From positions 2,046,001 through 2,110,000 of the forward strand of contig OZ006972.1 in assembly GCA_963931255.1 (NCBI GenBank): a stretch of DNA of 64,000 nucleotides, given 5' to 3'. Below the pieces are notes generated by a model, which searched no databases, was not told where the DNA came from, and was given only the letters and a program-made list of their open reading frames with translations. The position numbers and the translations under genes were made by a program. Within the stretch, counting starts at the first letter, position 1. Each line of letters begins with the position of its first letter. The stretch comes from CALUVN01 sp944323595 (GTDB lineage: Bacteria > Cyanobacteriota > Vampirovibrionia > Gastranaerophilales > Gastranaerophilaceae). Below are positions 1-8,579 of this stretch, piece by piece.

Positions 1-1
1 T

Positions 2-1903
2 ATACACATATTACTATCAATAGTTATTATATTTGTGTCATGGGAGTTTTTGGAATACAAAGCCTACAATTTTATGATAAAAAATGTCACGGCAAAACCG
101 ACTGTTTCCAAAGATATTGTCATAATTTCCATTGATAACCAGTCAGTATCGCGTTACAGATGGCCGTGGAAACGTGAATTATACTCATATATATTTGAAT
201 ATCTTAACACTTATTCAAAGCCTAAAGCAATCGGATATGATGCCATTTTAAGCGTGCTGGATTCAGAAAATCCGGAGTCTGATGCAAGATTTTTTGCGCA
301 GTTAAAGAAAACTCCCAATCTTGTAGTTGGTTTTATCCCGATGCGCGAAAATATTTCTATGGAAGAAACGGATCCGCAATTTTTAAAAGATTTTAACAAA
401 AAATTCGGAGTAACAATCCATGACATGCGCAAAAACAAAATTCAGGGGCGCTATAACTCAATAATTCCATTCCCTGAACCTTACTTTGATTCTGTTGAAA
501 ATGCCGGTTCCGTTAAATCAACAACAGCGCTTTACGGATATTTGCAATCAGCGGACAATATAGTGAGTGTAAACGGTAAGATGTATCCGGTGCTTGCACT
601 CAGATTATATATGATTATAAACGGTGTAAAAGAGCTTACACTTACTGACAACGAGATTATTATACCTAAAACAGGCAAAAGAATTCCGGTGATGAATTCC
701 GGCATCGGTTCTCAAACCCTGATTACTTATAAAAAACTGATGAAAAATAGCGATTACTCGCATATAAAATATTCAGCATCAGACATTATAGACTCACTAC
801 ATCTGATGAAAGAGGGTAAAAAGCCGATTATTGACCCGCACGAATTTGACGGGAAAATAGTATTTATCGGTGCGAATGCGCAGGCTGCTGCGATAGGTCC
901 TGTCGATGCTCTTTTAACCCCTATGTCAGAAAAACATCCGGGGGTTGATATTCAAGCGACCATTCTTGATAATATAATGAATTCTGACTTTACAAAACAG
1001 TCAACAATTCTGTTTGATATCTTCTTTCTTGCACTTCTGACAGCAGGAACGATGTACTTAATCCTAAAACTAACATTTTTTAAATCTTTAATATCAGTGA
1101 TTATTCTTGGCTGTATTTACACCATATTCTCTGTGATTTGCTTCAAATATAATCTTGCTCTCAATGTAATAACCCCTCTGTTATTGCAACTAAGCACACT
1201 TATATTCGGATACTCTTACAGATTTATTCTCGAGGGGAGAAACAAAGAAAAAATTAAGCAGGCAATGGGAAAATATATTTCTCAGGACGTTATGAAAAAC
1301 GTTGTACAAAATATAGACGACATAAGATTAGGCGGGAAAAAGGCTGTTGTAACTGTCCTGTTTGCGGACATACGGGGCTTTACCAGCATGAGTGAAAGAA
1401 TGACTGCAGAAGACGTTTCTAAAATCCTTAATGAATACTTTACAGAAATTGAACCGATAATTTCTAAATACAACGGAGTAATAAATAAATTTATCGGGGA
1501 TGCTGTTATGGCAGTATTCGGCGACCCGATAGAGGACTTAAACCACCCTGTTAACGCAGTAAGATGCGCAAACGAAATGCTGAAAAAAGTCGATCAATTA
1601 CAGGATAAATGGTTATTTGAGGGCAAACCCAAAATAGAAATCGGCATCGGCATAAACACCGGAGAAGCGTTTGTAGGTAATATTGGTTCAGAAAAGCGGC
1701 TTGAATACACCGTTATTGGTGATACTGTTAACCTTGCAAGCAGAATTGAAAGCTACAACAAAGTTTATAAAACAAATCTTCTGATAAGCAGTTCTACGTA
1801 TTCTTACGTTAGCGGCATCGCTGATGTAATTAAAATCAGCGAAGTTACTATCAGAGGTAAATCTAAAAAAATGGACATCTATGAAGTTTTGAGGCTCTCG
1901 TAA
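2..1903 (+). CDS. CHASE2-domain class III adenylate/guanylate cyclase (5' truncated by window edge)
   Basis: Membrane-bound sensor that would make a cyclic nucleotide (probably cAMP) in response to an extracytoplasmic signal. The frame is open back to base 2 and encodes a hydrophobic stretch before the GTG at 35, so the real start and first membrane helix lie upstream of the window. Counting from base 35, residues 1-320 form the extracytoplasmic CHASE2 domain, about 324-398 hold three membrane helices, and about 430-620 form the cyclase domain. Both metal-binding aspartates are visible (FADIRGFT and GDAVMAVFG). The Lys before FIGD and the Thr/Asp of YTVIGDTVN suit purine selection, and NLASRIE supplies the transition-state Asn and Arg, so the enzyme looks active. 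It ends directly against recG. The family is well known in cyanobacteria; the ligand cannot be told. Confidence 0.9.
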   Translation: MHILLSIVIIFVSWEFLEYKAYNFMIKNVTAKPTVSKDIVIISIDNQSVSRYRWPWKRELYSYIFEYLNTYSKPKAIGYDAILSVLDSENPESDARFFAQLKKTPNLVVGFIPMRENISMEETDPQFLKDFNKKFGVTIHDMRKNKIQGRYNSIIPFPEPYFDSVENAGSVKSTTALYGYLQSADNIVSVNGKMYPVLALRLYMIINGVKELTLTDNEIIIPKTGKRIPVMNSGIGSQTLITYKKLMKNSDYSHIKYSASDIIDSLHLMKEGKKPIIDPHEFDGKIVFIGANAQAAAIGPVDALLTPMSEKHPGVDIQATILDNIMNSDFTKQSTILFDIFFLALLTAGTMYLILKLTFFKSLISVIILGCIYTIFSVICFKYNLALNVITPLLLQLSTLIFGYSYRFILEGRNKEKIKQAMGKYISQDVMKNVVQNIDDIRLGGKKAVVTVLFADIRGFTSMSERMTAEDVSKILNEYFTEIEPIISKYNGVINKFIGDAVMAVFGDPIEDLNHPVNAVRCANEMLKKVDQLQDKWLFEGKPKIEIGIGINTGEAFVGNIGSEKRLEYTVIGDTVNLASRIESYNKVYKTNLLISSSTYSYVSGIADVIKISEVTIRGKSKKMDIYEVLRLS

Positions 1904-4300
1904 TTGGAAAATCTCGATCAAATAAGAACTGCCATAGAACTTGAAATTAAACATAAATATATTGATATAAGAGGCAGAAAACAAACATTTTCATCTTTCA
2001 TTAAAAATGAAGCAATGAAAATGTATAAAAAAAATAATAAATCTCCCAAATGGGAAGTCATTGCGGAAATATTTGAGCACTACCCGTGTGACAGTGTTCA
2101 GGGACGCCGTCATGCGATTGAACGCCTGATTAAAGTCATCAAATCAGAAATTAAACAAAAAAATTCGGCAACAGCTACCGATGATACGGCAAAAACAACC
2201 AAACCTTTTTCAACAAATCCGTCGGAAGTTGATGTAATGTATGTCAAAGGAGTTGGGCCTAAACTTGCGTATAAACTTAATAAAATGGGCATTTATACTG
2301 CTCAGGATTTAATTATGTATTTTCCCAAAAGACATATAGATTATTCAGCGCGTACACTTATACGCGATCTTAAAGAGGGGGAAAATACAACAGTTTTCGG
2401 GTATATCAAATCAGTTTCGGCATTTAATTCTAAAAATAATCTGTCTGTTGTGAAAGTTGTCATATCTGATGAAAGCGGAAATCTTGAATTAGGCTTCTTT
2501 CAGGCTAAATCAAACAGATTTATGCTTGAAAGAATTAAAGCACAATTTCCTGTTCACGCCGGAATAATGGTTTCAGGAAAAGTTAAATTAAACAATTACA
2601 ATAAAAAACTTACTATTGATAAACCGTCATATTCGATTATGACAGGTGAATTTCTGGAAAATTCAAATTCCAATCTGAATATAGGCAGAATTGTTCCGAT
2701 ATATACAGTCACAGAGGATTTGAGCATAAAAACACTCAGGCGTGCAATATTCAACGCTATAGAACTTTATAATGACAAAATTCCTGATATTCTGCCTGAT
2801 GATTTAATTCAAAAACACGGGCTTTTAAATAAAAATATGGCAATTCGCCAGATACATTTTCCGGAATCACAAGAACTGCTTGAGCGTGCAAGATTTAGTC
2901 TTATTTTTGAAGAACTGTTTATTGTACAGCTCAAACTGGTCAGATTACGGGAAAATGCAAGACACAGCGCATCTTCACTTGCCCTTGAGGTACAGCAAAA
3001 CGGACTTGTAAGACAATTTATTGACAATTTGCCTTTTGAATTAACCGGCGGACAGAAAAAAGCAGTAAACGAAATTCTTGCTGATATGACCTCGGAAGAA
3101 CCTATGCAAAGGCTCTTACAGGGGGACGTTGGCAGCGGGAAAACAGTTGTCGCAACAATTATGCTTCTTGCCGCGGTCGAAAACGGGTATCAGGGAGCTA
3201 TTATGGCACCTACAGAAATTCTTGCACAGCAGCACTATAATAACCTCACCCAGTGGCTGACCCCAATGGGTTTAAGTGTAGGGCTATTTCTGGGTTCTCA
3301 AGGGAAGAAAGTCAGAAGTGAAATGCTTACAAATCTGAAAAACGGTCAAATGCACATTGCAGTCGGCACACATGCATTAATTCAAGATACTGTGGATTTT
3401 GCAAATCTCGGGGCAGTAGTGGTTGATGAGCAGCACAGATTCGGAGTTAAACAGAGAAATATTCTCCGCAAAAAATCCCACAATCCTCAAATGTTAACAA
3501 TGACCGCAACACCTATTCCGAGAACTCTTGCTCTCACAGTTCACGGGGATTTGGATTTAACTATTATAGATGAATTGCCAAAGGGCCGACTTCCTATTAA
3601 AACAAGCCTTACTACGTCGCATAGAGGGGTATATGACCTTATAAAACATGAGGTCGAAGCAGGAAGACAGGCTTACGTTGTCTACCCGCTTATCGAAGAA
3701 AGTGAAACTCTTTCGGCAAAAGCTGCAACAATTGAAGCCGAAAAATTACAAAATGAAGTGTTTCCGCAATTTAAAATAGGACTTCTCCACGGAAAACTTA
3801 AAAATGATGAAAAAGAACAGGTTATGGCAGATTTCAAAAATAAAAAATATGATATTCTCGTATCCACAACGGTCGTAGAAGTCGGGGTTGATGTACCAAA
3901 TGCCACAGTTATGGTCATAGAAAATGCAGAAAGATTCGGACTGTCACAGCTGCATCAGCTTCGCGGGCGCGTAGGACGGAATGACCTGCAATCATACTGT
4001 GTTCTTGTAACCGCATCAAAATCACAGGAAACACGTGAACGCCTCAATATAATGACTCAAACAAATGACGGCTTCGTAATAGCTGAAAAAGATTTACAAC
4101 TGCGCGGTCCCGGAGAATTTCTCGGAACACGCCAGAGCGGTCTCCCCGATTTAATAATATCAGATATTGTGCGTGATGCCAAAATACTTGAACTCGCCAG
4201 AAATGAAGCCATTGACTTTGTTAAAATGCGCGATATGAATGCTTATCCGGCATTAAATAATGCCACTTCCCTCCAATTATTCACAGGTTTAGACGTATAA
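1904..4300 (+). CDS. recG: ATP-dependent DNA helicase RecG
   Basis: Superfamily 2 branch-migrating helicase that remodels stalled replication forks and Holliday junctions. The first ~100 residues are a lineage-specific basic helical extension. The wedge/OB domain follows with the RecG signature VKGVGPKLAYKLNKMGI near residue 112. Motif I (GDVGSGKT, about 407-414), the DEQH box (about 508), motif III (TATPIPRT) and motif VI (QLRGRVGR, about 684) are all intact, and the C-terminal RecG signature GPGEFLGTRQSGLPD is present. The start is a TTG touching the cyclase stop, with GAGG about 10 nt upstream inside the cyclase gene, so translation is probably coupled. A later start is possible because the extension is variable, but no internal ATG has a better ribosome site. 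Length (798 aa) is slightly above the family norm. Confidence 0.95.
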   Translation: MENLDQIRTAIELEIKHKYIDIRGRKQTFSSFIKNEAMKMYKKNNKSPKWEVIAEIFEHYPCDSVQGRRHAIERLIKVIKSEIKQKNSATATDDTAKTTKPFSTNPSEVDVMYVKGVGPKLAYKLNKMGIYTAQDLIMYFPKRHIDYSARTLIRDLKEGENTTVFGYIKSVSAFNSKNNLSVVKVVISDESGNLELGFFQAKSNRFMLERIKAQFPVHAGIMVSGKVKLNNYNKKLTIDKPSYSIMTGEFLENSNSNLNIGRIVPIYTVTEDLSIKTLRRAIFNAIELYNDKIPDILPDDLIQKHGLLNKNMAIRQIHFPESQELLERARFSLIFEELFIVQLKLVRLRENARHSASSLALEVQQNGLVRQFIDNLPFELTGGQKKAVNEILADMTSEEPMQRLLQGDVGSGKTVVATIMLLAAVENGYQGAIMAPTEILAQQHYNNLTQWLTPMGLSVGLFLGSQGKKVRSEMLTNLKNGQMHIAVGTHALIQDTVDFANLGAVVVDEQHRFGVKQRNILRKKSHNPQMLTMTATPIPRTLALTVHGDLDLTIIDELPKGRLPIKTSLTTSHRGVYDLIKHEVEAGRQAYVVYPLIEESETLSAKAATIEAEKLQNEVFPQFKIGLLHGKLKNDEKEQVMADFKNKKYDILVSTTVVEVGVDVPNATVMVIENAERFGLSQLHQLRGRVGRNDLQSYCVLVTASKSQETRERLNIMTQTNDGFVIAEKDLQLRGPGEFLGTRQSGLPDLIISDIVRDAKILELARNEAIDFVKMRDMNAYPALNNATSLQLFTGLDV

Positions 4301-4302
4301 AC

Positions 4303-4325
4303 GTAATGTTTTGTAACATTTTTTT
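4303..4325 (+). terminator. Weak intrinsic terminator after recG
   Basis: A 6-bp hairpin, AATGTT/AACATT with a TTGT loop, is followed by seven T residues. It sits 3 nt after the recG stop. The stem is short and A/T-rich, so termination may be partial. Confidence 0.55.
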
Positions 4326-4462
4326 CAATAAATATACCATATTTTTATAAAAAATGTTATAATAGTAATATAGGGAAAACCCAGATTACACGCGAACAAT
4401 AATCTACTTACGAATGTGCTAATGTAAAGAATTGTAACGAAATTACATTATATACGCAATTA

Positions 4463-4493
4463 TTTAAAACGTATATACTTTATATATATAAAG
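4463..4493 (+). promoter_or_regulatory. Recurrent AT palindrome / probable promoter (copy a)
   Basis: Contains the 14-mer ATACTTTATATATA within the perfect 16-nt palindrome CTTTATATATATAAAG (4478-4493). A TTTAAA hexamer (4463-4468) stands 16 nt before a TATATA hexamer, so it could be a promoter core. It lies 27 nt before the ATG of the glycine-rich gene. The same 14-mer recurs at 17904, 24508 (minus) and 43943. A separate consensus TATAAT at 4358-4363 could supply a second, upstream transcript. Confidence 0.5.
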
Positions 4494-4519
4494 CACGAGT
4501 AAACTAAGGAGATGAGTTT

Positions 4520-5869
4520 ATGGCATTCATTCAAGCAGTTAGACCCGGAGGATGGGGTAAATTTAGCACCCCGGCGGTAATTAACAAAACCAATATTATT
4601 GGCAGCTTCAATAACAGCTATGGCGGCGGTTTTGGAGTCGGTATGCCGATGTATGGAGGCGGAATGATGATGGGCGGCTGCACAATGGATTACGGTTGCT
4701 GTGGTGGCGGCGGCGGAATGAAACCGTTCTGGGGTGGATTTTTAGGCGGCTTCCTTGGCGGCATACTTAACTTCTTTGGCGGAGGCGGCGGCAGTCGAGT
4801 AAGCGACTCCTCATCTGTCTACGCCTACCAGCAAGGTCCTGGAGGAGGTGGCAATGACGTTGACGGACTCCAGAAACTTCTTGGCAAGGACTATAATGTA
4901 TCATTCTTGAATGGAGAATATGCTGTCAAAGATAAAGATGGTAATATTCTGACAGGTAAAACACCTCAAGATATTATTGATCAGATTAATGGCGGCGGTA
5001 CAACTACAGGTGCGGCAACACGTGTTGGAGGTTCCGGAACTGGCACTACACCTACAGGCAAAGACCAACTTGCAGAGGAATGCGCAAAATTTAATGAAAA
5101 ATATACAGGTCAAGGTGCAAATCTTGAAGTAATTACAGACCCGAATGATCCTAACAAAAATGAGTATAAATTGACATATACAACTACAGATAAGGATGGC
5201 AAACCAAAACAAGAAACAGCAACAGTAAAAACAGTCATAGAAGCTGAAAATCTATTAAGCTCAAAGGGCATTAAACCGAGTGGCGGAACAGGAGCCGCAG
5301 GCGGAACCGGTAACCAAGGTGGTACAGGAGCTGCTGGAGGCACAGGCGGAGCTGGCGGAGCCGGTAACAAAGGCGGCGGAACAGGCACAGTATCACCGGA
5401 AGCAGACTTTGAAAAATTGCTGAATAAGTCTAAGTTCCCAGATTGGTCTTACGACCCGCAAAAAGGTCTGACTATCAATGGTAAAACTTACAAAACACCT
5501 GAAGATGCATACAAAGATCTAAAAGGATTTGATACAGTCGGCAGCAACGGGTTTGCTCTGAACGCACTGAATAATCAGGCAGTTGATGTAATTGACCACG
5601 ACGATAAAGTCGGTGACATAATAGGAAAAACTGCAACTGTATCAGGAAGCACAATGACAATTAACGGTCACACCTACGAAGTTGTATCAGGCGGCGGTGA
5701 TGCAAATCACATCTACTTAAAAGATACAAATCCAACTAAAACTGGCGCAGGTAATCAAGTATACATCCTTGAAAAAGGAGCTGACGGCAAATACAGATTA
5801 AGCCAATATGAAGATACAACAAATACAGAAGGCTATGGTATAGCAGCACACCCTGGATTTAACGCATAA
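4520..5869 (+). CDS. Glycine-rich low-complexity protein, function unknown
   Basis: I do not recognise this 449-aa protein. Residues 30-110 are Gly/Met-rich with a short hydrophobic Gly-rich segment (WGGFLGGFLGGILNFFGG), possibly a glycine-zipper membrane or assembly segment. Two or three copies of a small unit that pairs a sequence resembling NGKTYKTPEDAYKDLKGF with Gly/Thr spacers follow (around residues 130-160, 210-245 and 310-335). Between them lies a collagen-like GGTGAAGGTG repeat block (about 255-290). There is no classical signal peptide. The start has a strong AAGGAGATGA ribosome site 7 nt upstream. It stands alone between a terminator at each end and shares the AT-palindrome promoter with genes at 17946 and 43990, so it may belong to the same regulon. 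A structural or surface role is a guess. Confidence 0.75.
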   Translation: MAFIQAVRPGGWGKFSTPAVINKTNIIGSFNNSYGGGFGVGMPMYGGGMMMGGCTMDYGCCGGGGGMKPFWGGFLGGFLGGILNFFGGGGGSRVSDSSSVYAYQQGPGGGGNDVDGLQKLLGKDYNVSFLNGEYAVKDKDGNILTGKTPQDIIDQINGGGTTTGAATRVGGSGTGTTPTGKDQLAEECAKFNEKYTGQGANLEVITDPNDPNKNEYKLTYTTTDKDGKPKQETATVKTVIEAENLLSSKGIKPSGGTGAAGGTGNQGGTGAAGGTGGAGGAGNKGGGTGTVSPEADFEKLLNKSKFPDWSYDPQKGLTINGKTYKTPEDAYKDLKGFDTVGSNGFALNALNNQAVDVIDHDDKVGDIIGKTATVSGSTMTINGHTYEVVSGGGDANHIYLKDTNPTKTGAGNQVYILEKGADGKYRLSQYEDTTNTEGYGIAAHPGFNA

Positions 5870-5887
5870 ATTTAAAAATAAACATAC

Positions 5888-5919
5888 AAAGGCGGGACTT
5901 GAAAAGGTTCCGCCTTTTT
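5888..5919 (+). terminator. Intrinsic terminator after the glycine-rich gene
   Basis: Ten-bp stem AAGGCGGGAC/GTTCCGCCTT with one G-T pair and loop TTGAAAAG, then a T5 tract. The loop and 3' arm resemble those of the terminator at 17835. Confidence 0.85.
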
Positions 5920-5942
5920 GGTCTTATAGAACAAAATAAAAC

Positions 5943-6012
5943 CTGTCATTCTGAGGGCTTTAGCCCGAAGAATCTCTTTTATTTAGATACTTCGCTAACG
6001 CTCAGGATGACG
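5943..6012. repeat. Dispersed-type palindromic intergenic element
   Basis: Terminal arms GTCATTCTGAG (5945-5955) and CTCAGGATGAC (6001-6011) pair over 11 bp with one G-U. Inside are a GGCTTTAGCC mini-hairpin and a GAAGAATCT/AGATACTTC pairing. The arm sequence is typical of palindromic repeats scattered between genes in many bacterial phyla. Only one copy was seen in this window. Confidence 0.65.
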
Positions 6013-6066
6013 CAATTTTGAAAATTTTGGGCGTGATTTGCTATGTAAAGCCCCGCATCTTTTATA

Positions 6067-6095
6067 TTTACAAAATCCTGAAAAAATCGTATAAT
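6067..6095 (+). promoter_or_regulatory. Promoter of rpiB-rsfS
   Basis: TTTACA (6067-6072), 17 nt, TATAAT (6090-6095). It is one of the best matches to the housekeeping consensus in the window and lies 34 nt before the rpiB ATG. Confidence 0.75.
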
Positions 6096-6129
6096 TGATT
6101 ACACACATAAAGAAAGGAGTGTTTATTAT

Positions 6130-6567
6130 ATGGAAGATTTAAGAGTAGCGATAGGTTCAGACCATGGAGGCTTTTTCTACAAACAAAAAATTATTGAATA
6201 TTTAAAATCACGCAATATACCTTATATTGATGTTGGAACACACACACGTGAAGCATGCGACTATCCTGTAATTGCCCGTGACGTTGCAGAAATGGTAATA
6301 TCCGGACGTGCAAATCGCGGAATTTTAATCTGCGGTACAGGTATTGGGATGTCAATTGCAGCAAACAAAGTTCATGGCATAAGAGCTGCATTATGCGGGG
6401 ATACTTATTCTGCAAGAGTATCCAGAGCACACAACAATGCCAATATTCTGTGCTTAGGTGAACGCGTCATAGGCGAACATCTTGCACTTGACATTGTTGA
6501 TATATGGCTTAAGTCTGCCTTTGAGGGTGGGACAAGACACGCACGCAGAGTCGGTATGATTGAGTAA
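6130..6567 (+). CDS. rpiB: Ribose-5-phosphate isomerase B
   Basis: Interconverts ribulose-5-phosphate and ribose-5-phosphate in the non-oxidative pentose phosphate pathway. The 145-aa length, the N-terminal IGSDHGGF phosphate/substrate motif, the catalytic-base Cys in ILICGTGIGMSIAANK and the SRAHNNANILCLGER motif are all typical of RpiB/LacAB isomerases. A GAAAGGAGT ribosome site precedes the ATG. It is followed after 9 nt by rsfS and is probably cotranscribed with it. Because no lactose/galactose genes are nearby, RpiB is a safer name than LacA/B. Confidence 0.95.
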   Translation: MEDLRVAIGSDHGGFFYKQKIIEYLKSRNIPYIDVGTHTREACDYPVIARDVAEMVISGRANRGILICGTGIGMSIAANKVHGIRAALCGDTYSARVSRAHNNANILCLGERVIGEHLALDIVDIWLKSAFEGGTRHARRVGMIE

Positions 6568-6576
6568 GGAGGAGTG

Positions 6577-6969
6577 GTGGAAGATTTAACTTCACAAAAA
6601 CTTGCCTGCATAATTGCAAGAGTACTTGATGATAAACTTGCAAAAGATATAACTATACTGAATATAAGTAATGTTTCATCTCTGGCAGATTTTTTTGTAA
6701 TAGCAACTGCGGATTCTACACCGCATGTAAAAGCACTTATGGAAGAAGTTAAAGATAGAATAAAAACTCTCTTCTCAAGACTCCCTGCCCGAATGGAAAA
6801 TGATGCTAAAAATCGCTGGAATCTTCTGGATTACGGAGATGTTGTAGTTCATATTCTCCATAAAGATGAACGGGAAACCTACGCCATTGAAAAATTTTGG
6901 AGCAATGCTTTCAGCATTTCGGAATCCGAGTGGAAAGAGGCTTCAAAAGAGTATTCACAGTATAAATAA
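6577..6969 (+). CDS. rsfS: Ribosomal silencing factor RsfS (Iojap/DUF143)
   Basis: Binds ribosomal protein uL14 and blocks subunit joining under starvation. The protein shows the family core: DKLAKDITILNIS, then LADFFVIATADSTPHVKAL, and WNLLDYGDVVVHILHKDERETYAIEKFW. The ribosome site AAGGAGG (6566-6572) overlaps the rpiB stop. Tandem GTG codons occur at 6574 and 6577; the second gives 4 nt of spacing and is chosen here, though the first adds only one residue. RsfS often neighbours nadD, but in this genome nadD is 43 kb away. Confidence 0.93.
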   Translation: MEDLTSQKLACIIARVLDDKLAKDITILNISNVSSLADFFVIATADSTPHVKALMEEVKDRIKTLFSRLPARMENDAKNRWNLLDYGDVVVHILHKDERETYAIEKFWSNAFSISESEWKEASKEYSQYK

Positions 6970-6976
6970 CATTTTT

Positions 6977-7008
6977 ACAAGCCCTGAATTAGCAGGGCTT
7001 GTTACATT
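6977..7008 (+). terminator. Probable terminator after rsfS
   Basis: A perfect 10-bp stem, ACAAGCCCTG/CAGGGCTTGT, with a 6-nt loop. The downstream tract (TACATTTCT) is only moderately T-rich. Confidence 0.6.
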
Positions 7009-7018
7009 TCTAAACGAT

Positions 7019-7047
7019 TTTACAAACGGGGAAAAATAGGCTAGAAT
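7019..7047 (+). promoter_or_regulatory. Leaderless-type promoter of the TPR gene
   Basis: TTTACA (7019-7024), 17 nt, TAGAAT (7042-7047). Only 6 nt separate the -10 hexamer from the ATG at 7054, so transcription should start at or next to the A of the start codon. No Shine-Dalgarno is present. Confidence 0.6.
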
Positions 7048-7053
7048 ATAAGC

Positions 7054-8127
7054 ATGGAAAATATTAATAAAGATTTAGGACAAAAAATTAACGATGCCAT
7101 CATGGCTATGGCAAAAGATCCGCAAAATGCGGAACATTATCATACACTTTCAGAGCTTTATCTGCAGCAGCAGGACTATGACAAGGTTATGTCTGTTCTG
7201 GAAAGTTTATTGACTATTCACCCGAAAGATGTTCAGGCTCTTGTCGGTATGGGTACAATGTGGTTTTATGAAAAGGATTTTAGAAAATCCCTTTCATATT
7301 ACAATAAAGCTCTTGAAGTTAACCCGAAAAACTACCTTATTTATTACAACATAGGTAATGTGTTTGCGGAGTGGAAAAATTTTGACAAAGCTTTGTTCTA
7401 TTACAACCGTGCAATTGATTTAAATGCTACAAATCCGGAAATTTATAATGCAATTGCCCTGTTGTATTATGATTTTAATAACTATATTGAGTCAAAAGCA
7501 TACTATGAAAAAGCTCTTTCTCTGGACCCTGAAAACATAACGGCTCTAGTTGATATGGGTAATGTCTGCTTTAAACTTTTTGACTATGAAACTGCACTGG
7601 AACTTTACAAAAAAGTTTTTGTGTTGAATCCTGATAACAAAATCGTTGCTATTTGCATTGGAAACACTTTGACACTCATGAGAGACAGAGAACATGCATA
7701 TAACTACTTTGAAAAAGCTCTTACTATGGAGGGCGACAATTATAAAGCCTATATTTGCTATGCTATGGCACTATCTGAGTTTCAGGAATACGATATAGCA
7801 GTTGAAATGTACAAAAGAGCTATTAATGCAAATCCTAAAGAGATTAATGCTATTATTTTGCTGGCTAACCTTTATACAAACTTTAACCAGCTGGATCAGG
7901 CGATGGAATTGTATAAGGAAGCCCTAAAGATTAAACCGACGTCTGCTGAAACGTATATGCTTCTCGGTAATGCTCACTATCTTAAAGGCGAAATTGAACA
8001 GGCAATTGCATCTTACCGTGCTTCTATGAAAATTGAACCTGAAAACGATGAATTTAAACTCATTTACCTGCAAATCGTTGATGAATACATAGACAAAAAA
8101 CGTGCAGGAGAACTGGAGGTACACTAA
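7054..8127 (+). CDS. Tetratricopeptide repeat protein
   Basis: A 357-aa protein made almost wholly of about nine tandem TPRs (34-residue units with W/L/G/Y/A/P pattern, for example ALEVNPKNYLIYYNIGNVFAE and ALSLDPENITALVDMGNVCF). It has no signal peptide or membrane segment, so it should be a cytoplasmic protein-interaction scaffold; partners are unknown. It is predicted to be translated from a leaderless mRNA. Its stop overlaps the ATG of the next gene by one base (TAATG), so the two are cotranscribed and coupled; a link with that membrane protein is plausible. Confidence 0.9.
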   Translation: MENINKDLGQKINDAIMAMAKDPQNAEHYHTLSELYLQQQDYDKVMSVLESLLTIHPKDVQALVGMGTMWFYEKDFRKSLSYYNKALEVNPKNYLIYYNIGNVFAEWKNFDKALFYYNRAIDLNATNPEIYNAIALLYYDFNNYIESKAYYEKALSLDPENITALVDMGNVCFKLFDYETALELYKKVFVLNPDNKIVAICIGNTLTLMRDREHAYNYFEKALTMEGDNYKAYICYAMALSEFQEYDIAVEMYKRAINANPKEINAIILLANLYTNFNQLDQAMELYKEALKIKPTSAETYMLLGNAHYLKGEIEQAIASYRASMKIEPENDEFKLIYLQIVDEYIDKKRAGELEVH

Positions 8128-8546
8128 TGTACCCTGCTAATAGAGATTTTAATAAACCGTTTATGATTGAACGCATAATTGCATCTCTCAGTTATTTAAC
8201 TGTGGGATTTGTCGGATGCGCCTGGCTTATAATTTCGAAATTTGCAGGTCTAAGATTAACAAAATTTTTGACATTCCATGTCTTTCAATCAATATTTTTG
8301 TCTATAGGATATGTCCTGCTTTCATTTTTAATAACTTTTATAGTTCAATTTTTGAGCATAATTCCAATAGTCAATAAGATTACTATGCAGGTGATATTTT
8401 TGTTAAATATGCCAATTCTGGTTGGTTACTCTATAATACAAATATTCATATACGGCATAATGCTTTACTGTATAATAACATCATTCGCAGGTAAATATAC
8501 CAAAATACCTTATGTTTCAGATATAATAGGTTATAACGTCAGATAA
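8127..8546 (+). CDS. Four-helix membrane protein, Tic20/DUF4870-like
   Basis: A 139-aa polytopic protein with about four hydrophobic helices. The arrangement ERIIASLSYL, then a basic turn and KFLTFHVFQSIFLSIGYVLL, recalls the small Tic20/DUF4870 membrane family, in which Arg near helix 1 and FH..Q between helices 1 and 2 are conserved. I infer that only from pattern. GGAGGT ends about 6 nt before the ATG. It is coupled to the upstream TPR gene. Exact function is unknown. Confidence 0.75.
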   Translation: MYPANRDFNKPFMIERIIASLSYLTVGFVGCAWLIISKFAGLRLTKFLTFHVFQSIFLSIGYVLLSFLITFIVQFLSIIPIVNKITMQVIFLLNMPILVGYSIIQIFIYGIMLYCIITSFAGKYTKIPYVSDIIGYNVR

Positions 8547-8577
8547 AAAAATCCGCCTTTTTGCCGGCGGATTTTTT
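8546..8577. terminator. Bidirectional intrinsic terminator
   Basis: Stem AAATCCGCC/GGCGGATTT flanked by an A7 tract on the left and a T6 tract on the right. It ends both the plus-strand TPR operon and the convergent minus-strand gene. Confidence 0.85.
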
Positions 8578-8579
8578 GT

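Noticed and set aside
5110..5388. 92-aa Pro/Ala-rich minus-strand frame
   Set aside because: Shadow of the GGTGAA repeat block of the glycine-rich gene.
4901..5390. CRISPR-like or tandem DNA repeats
   Set aside because: The repeats are codon-level Gly/Thr/Ala repetition within a coding frame, with no constant-length spacers. No CRISPR array was seen anywhere in the window.
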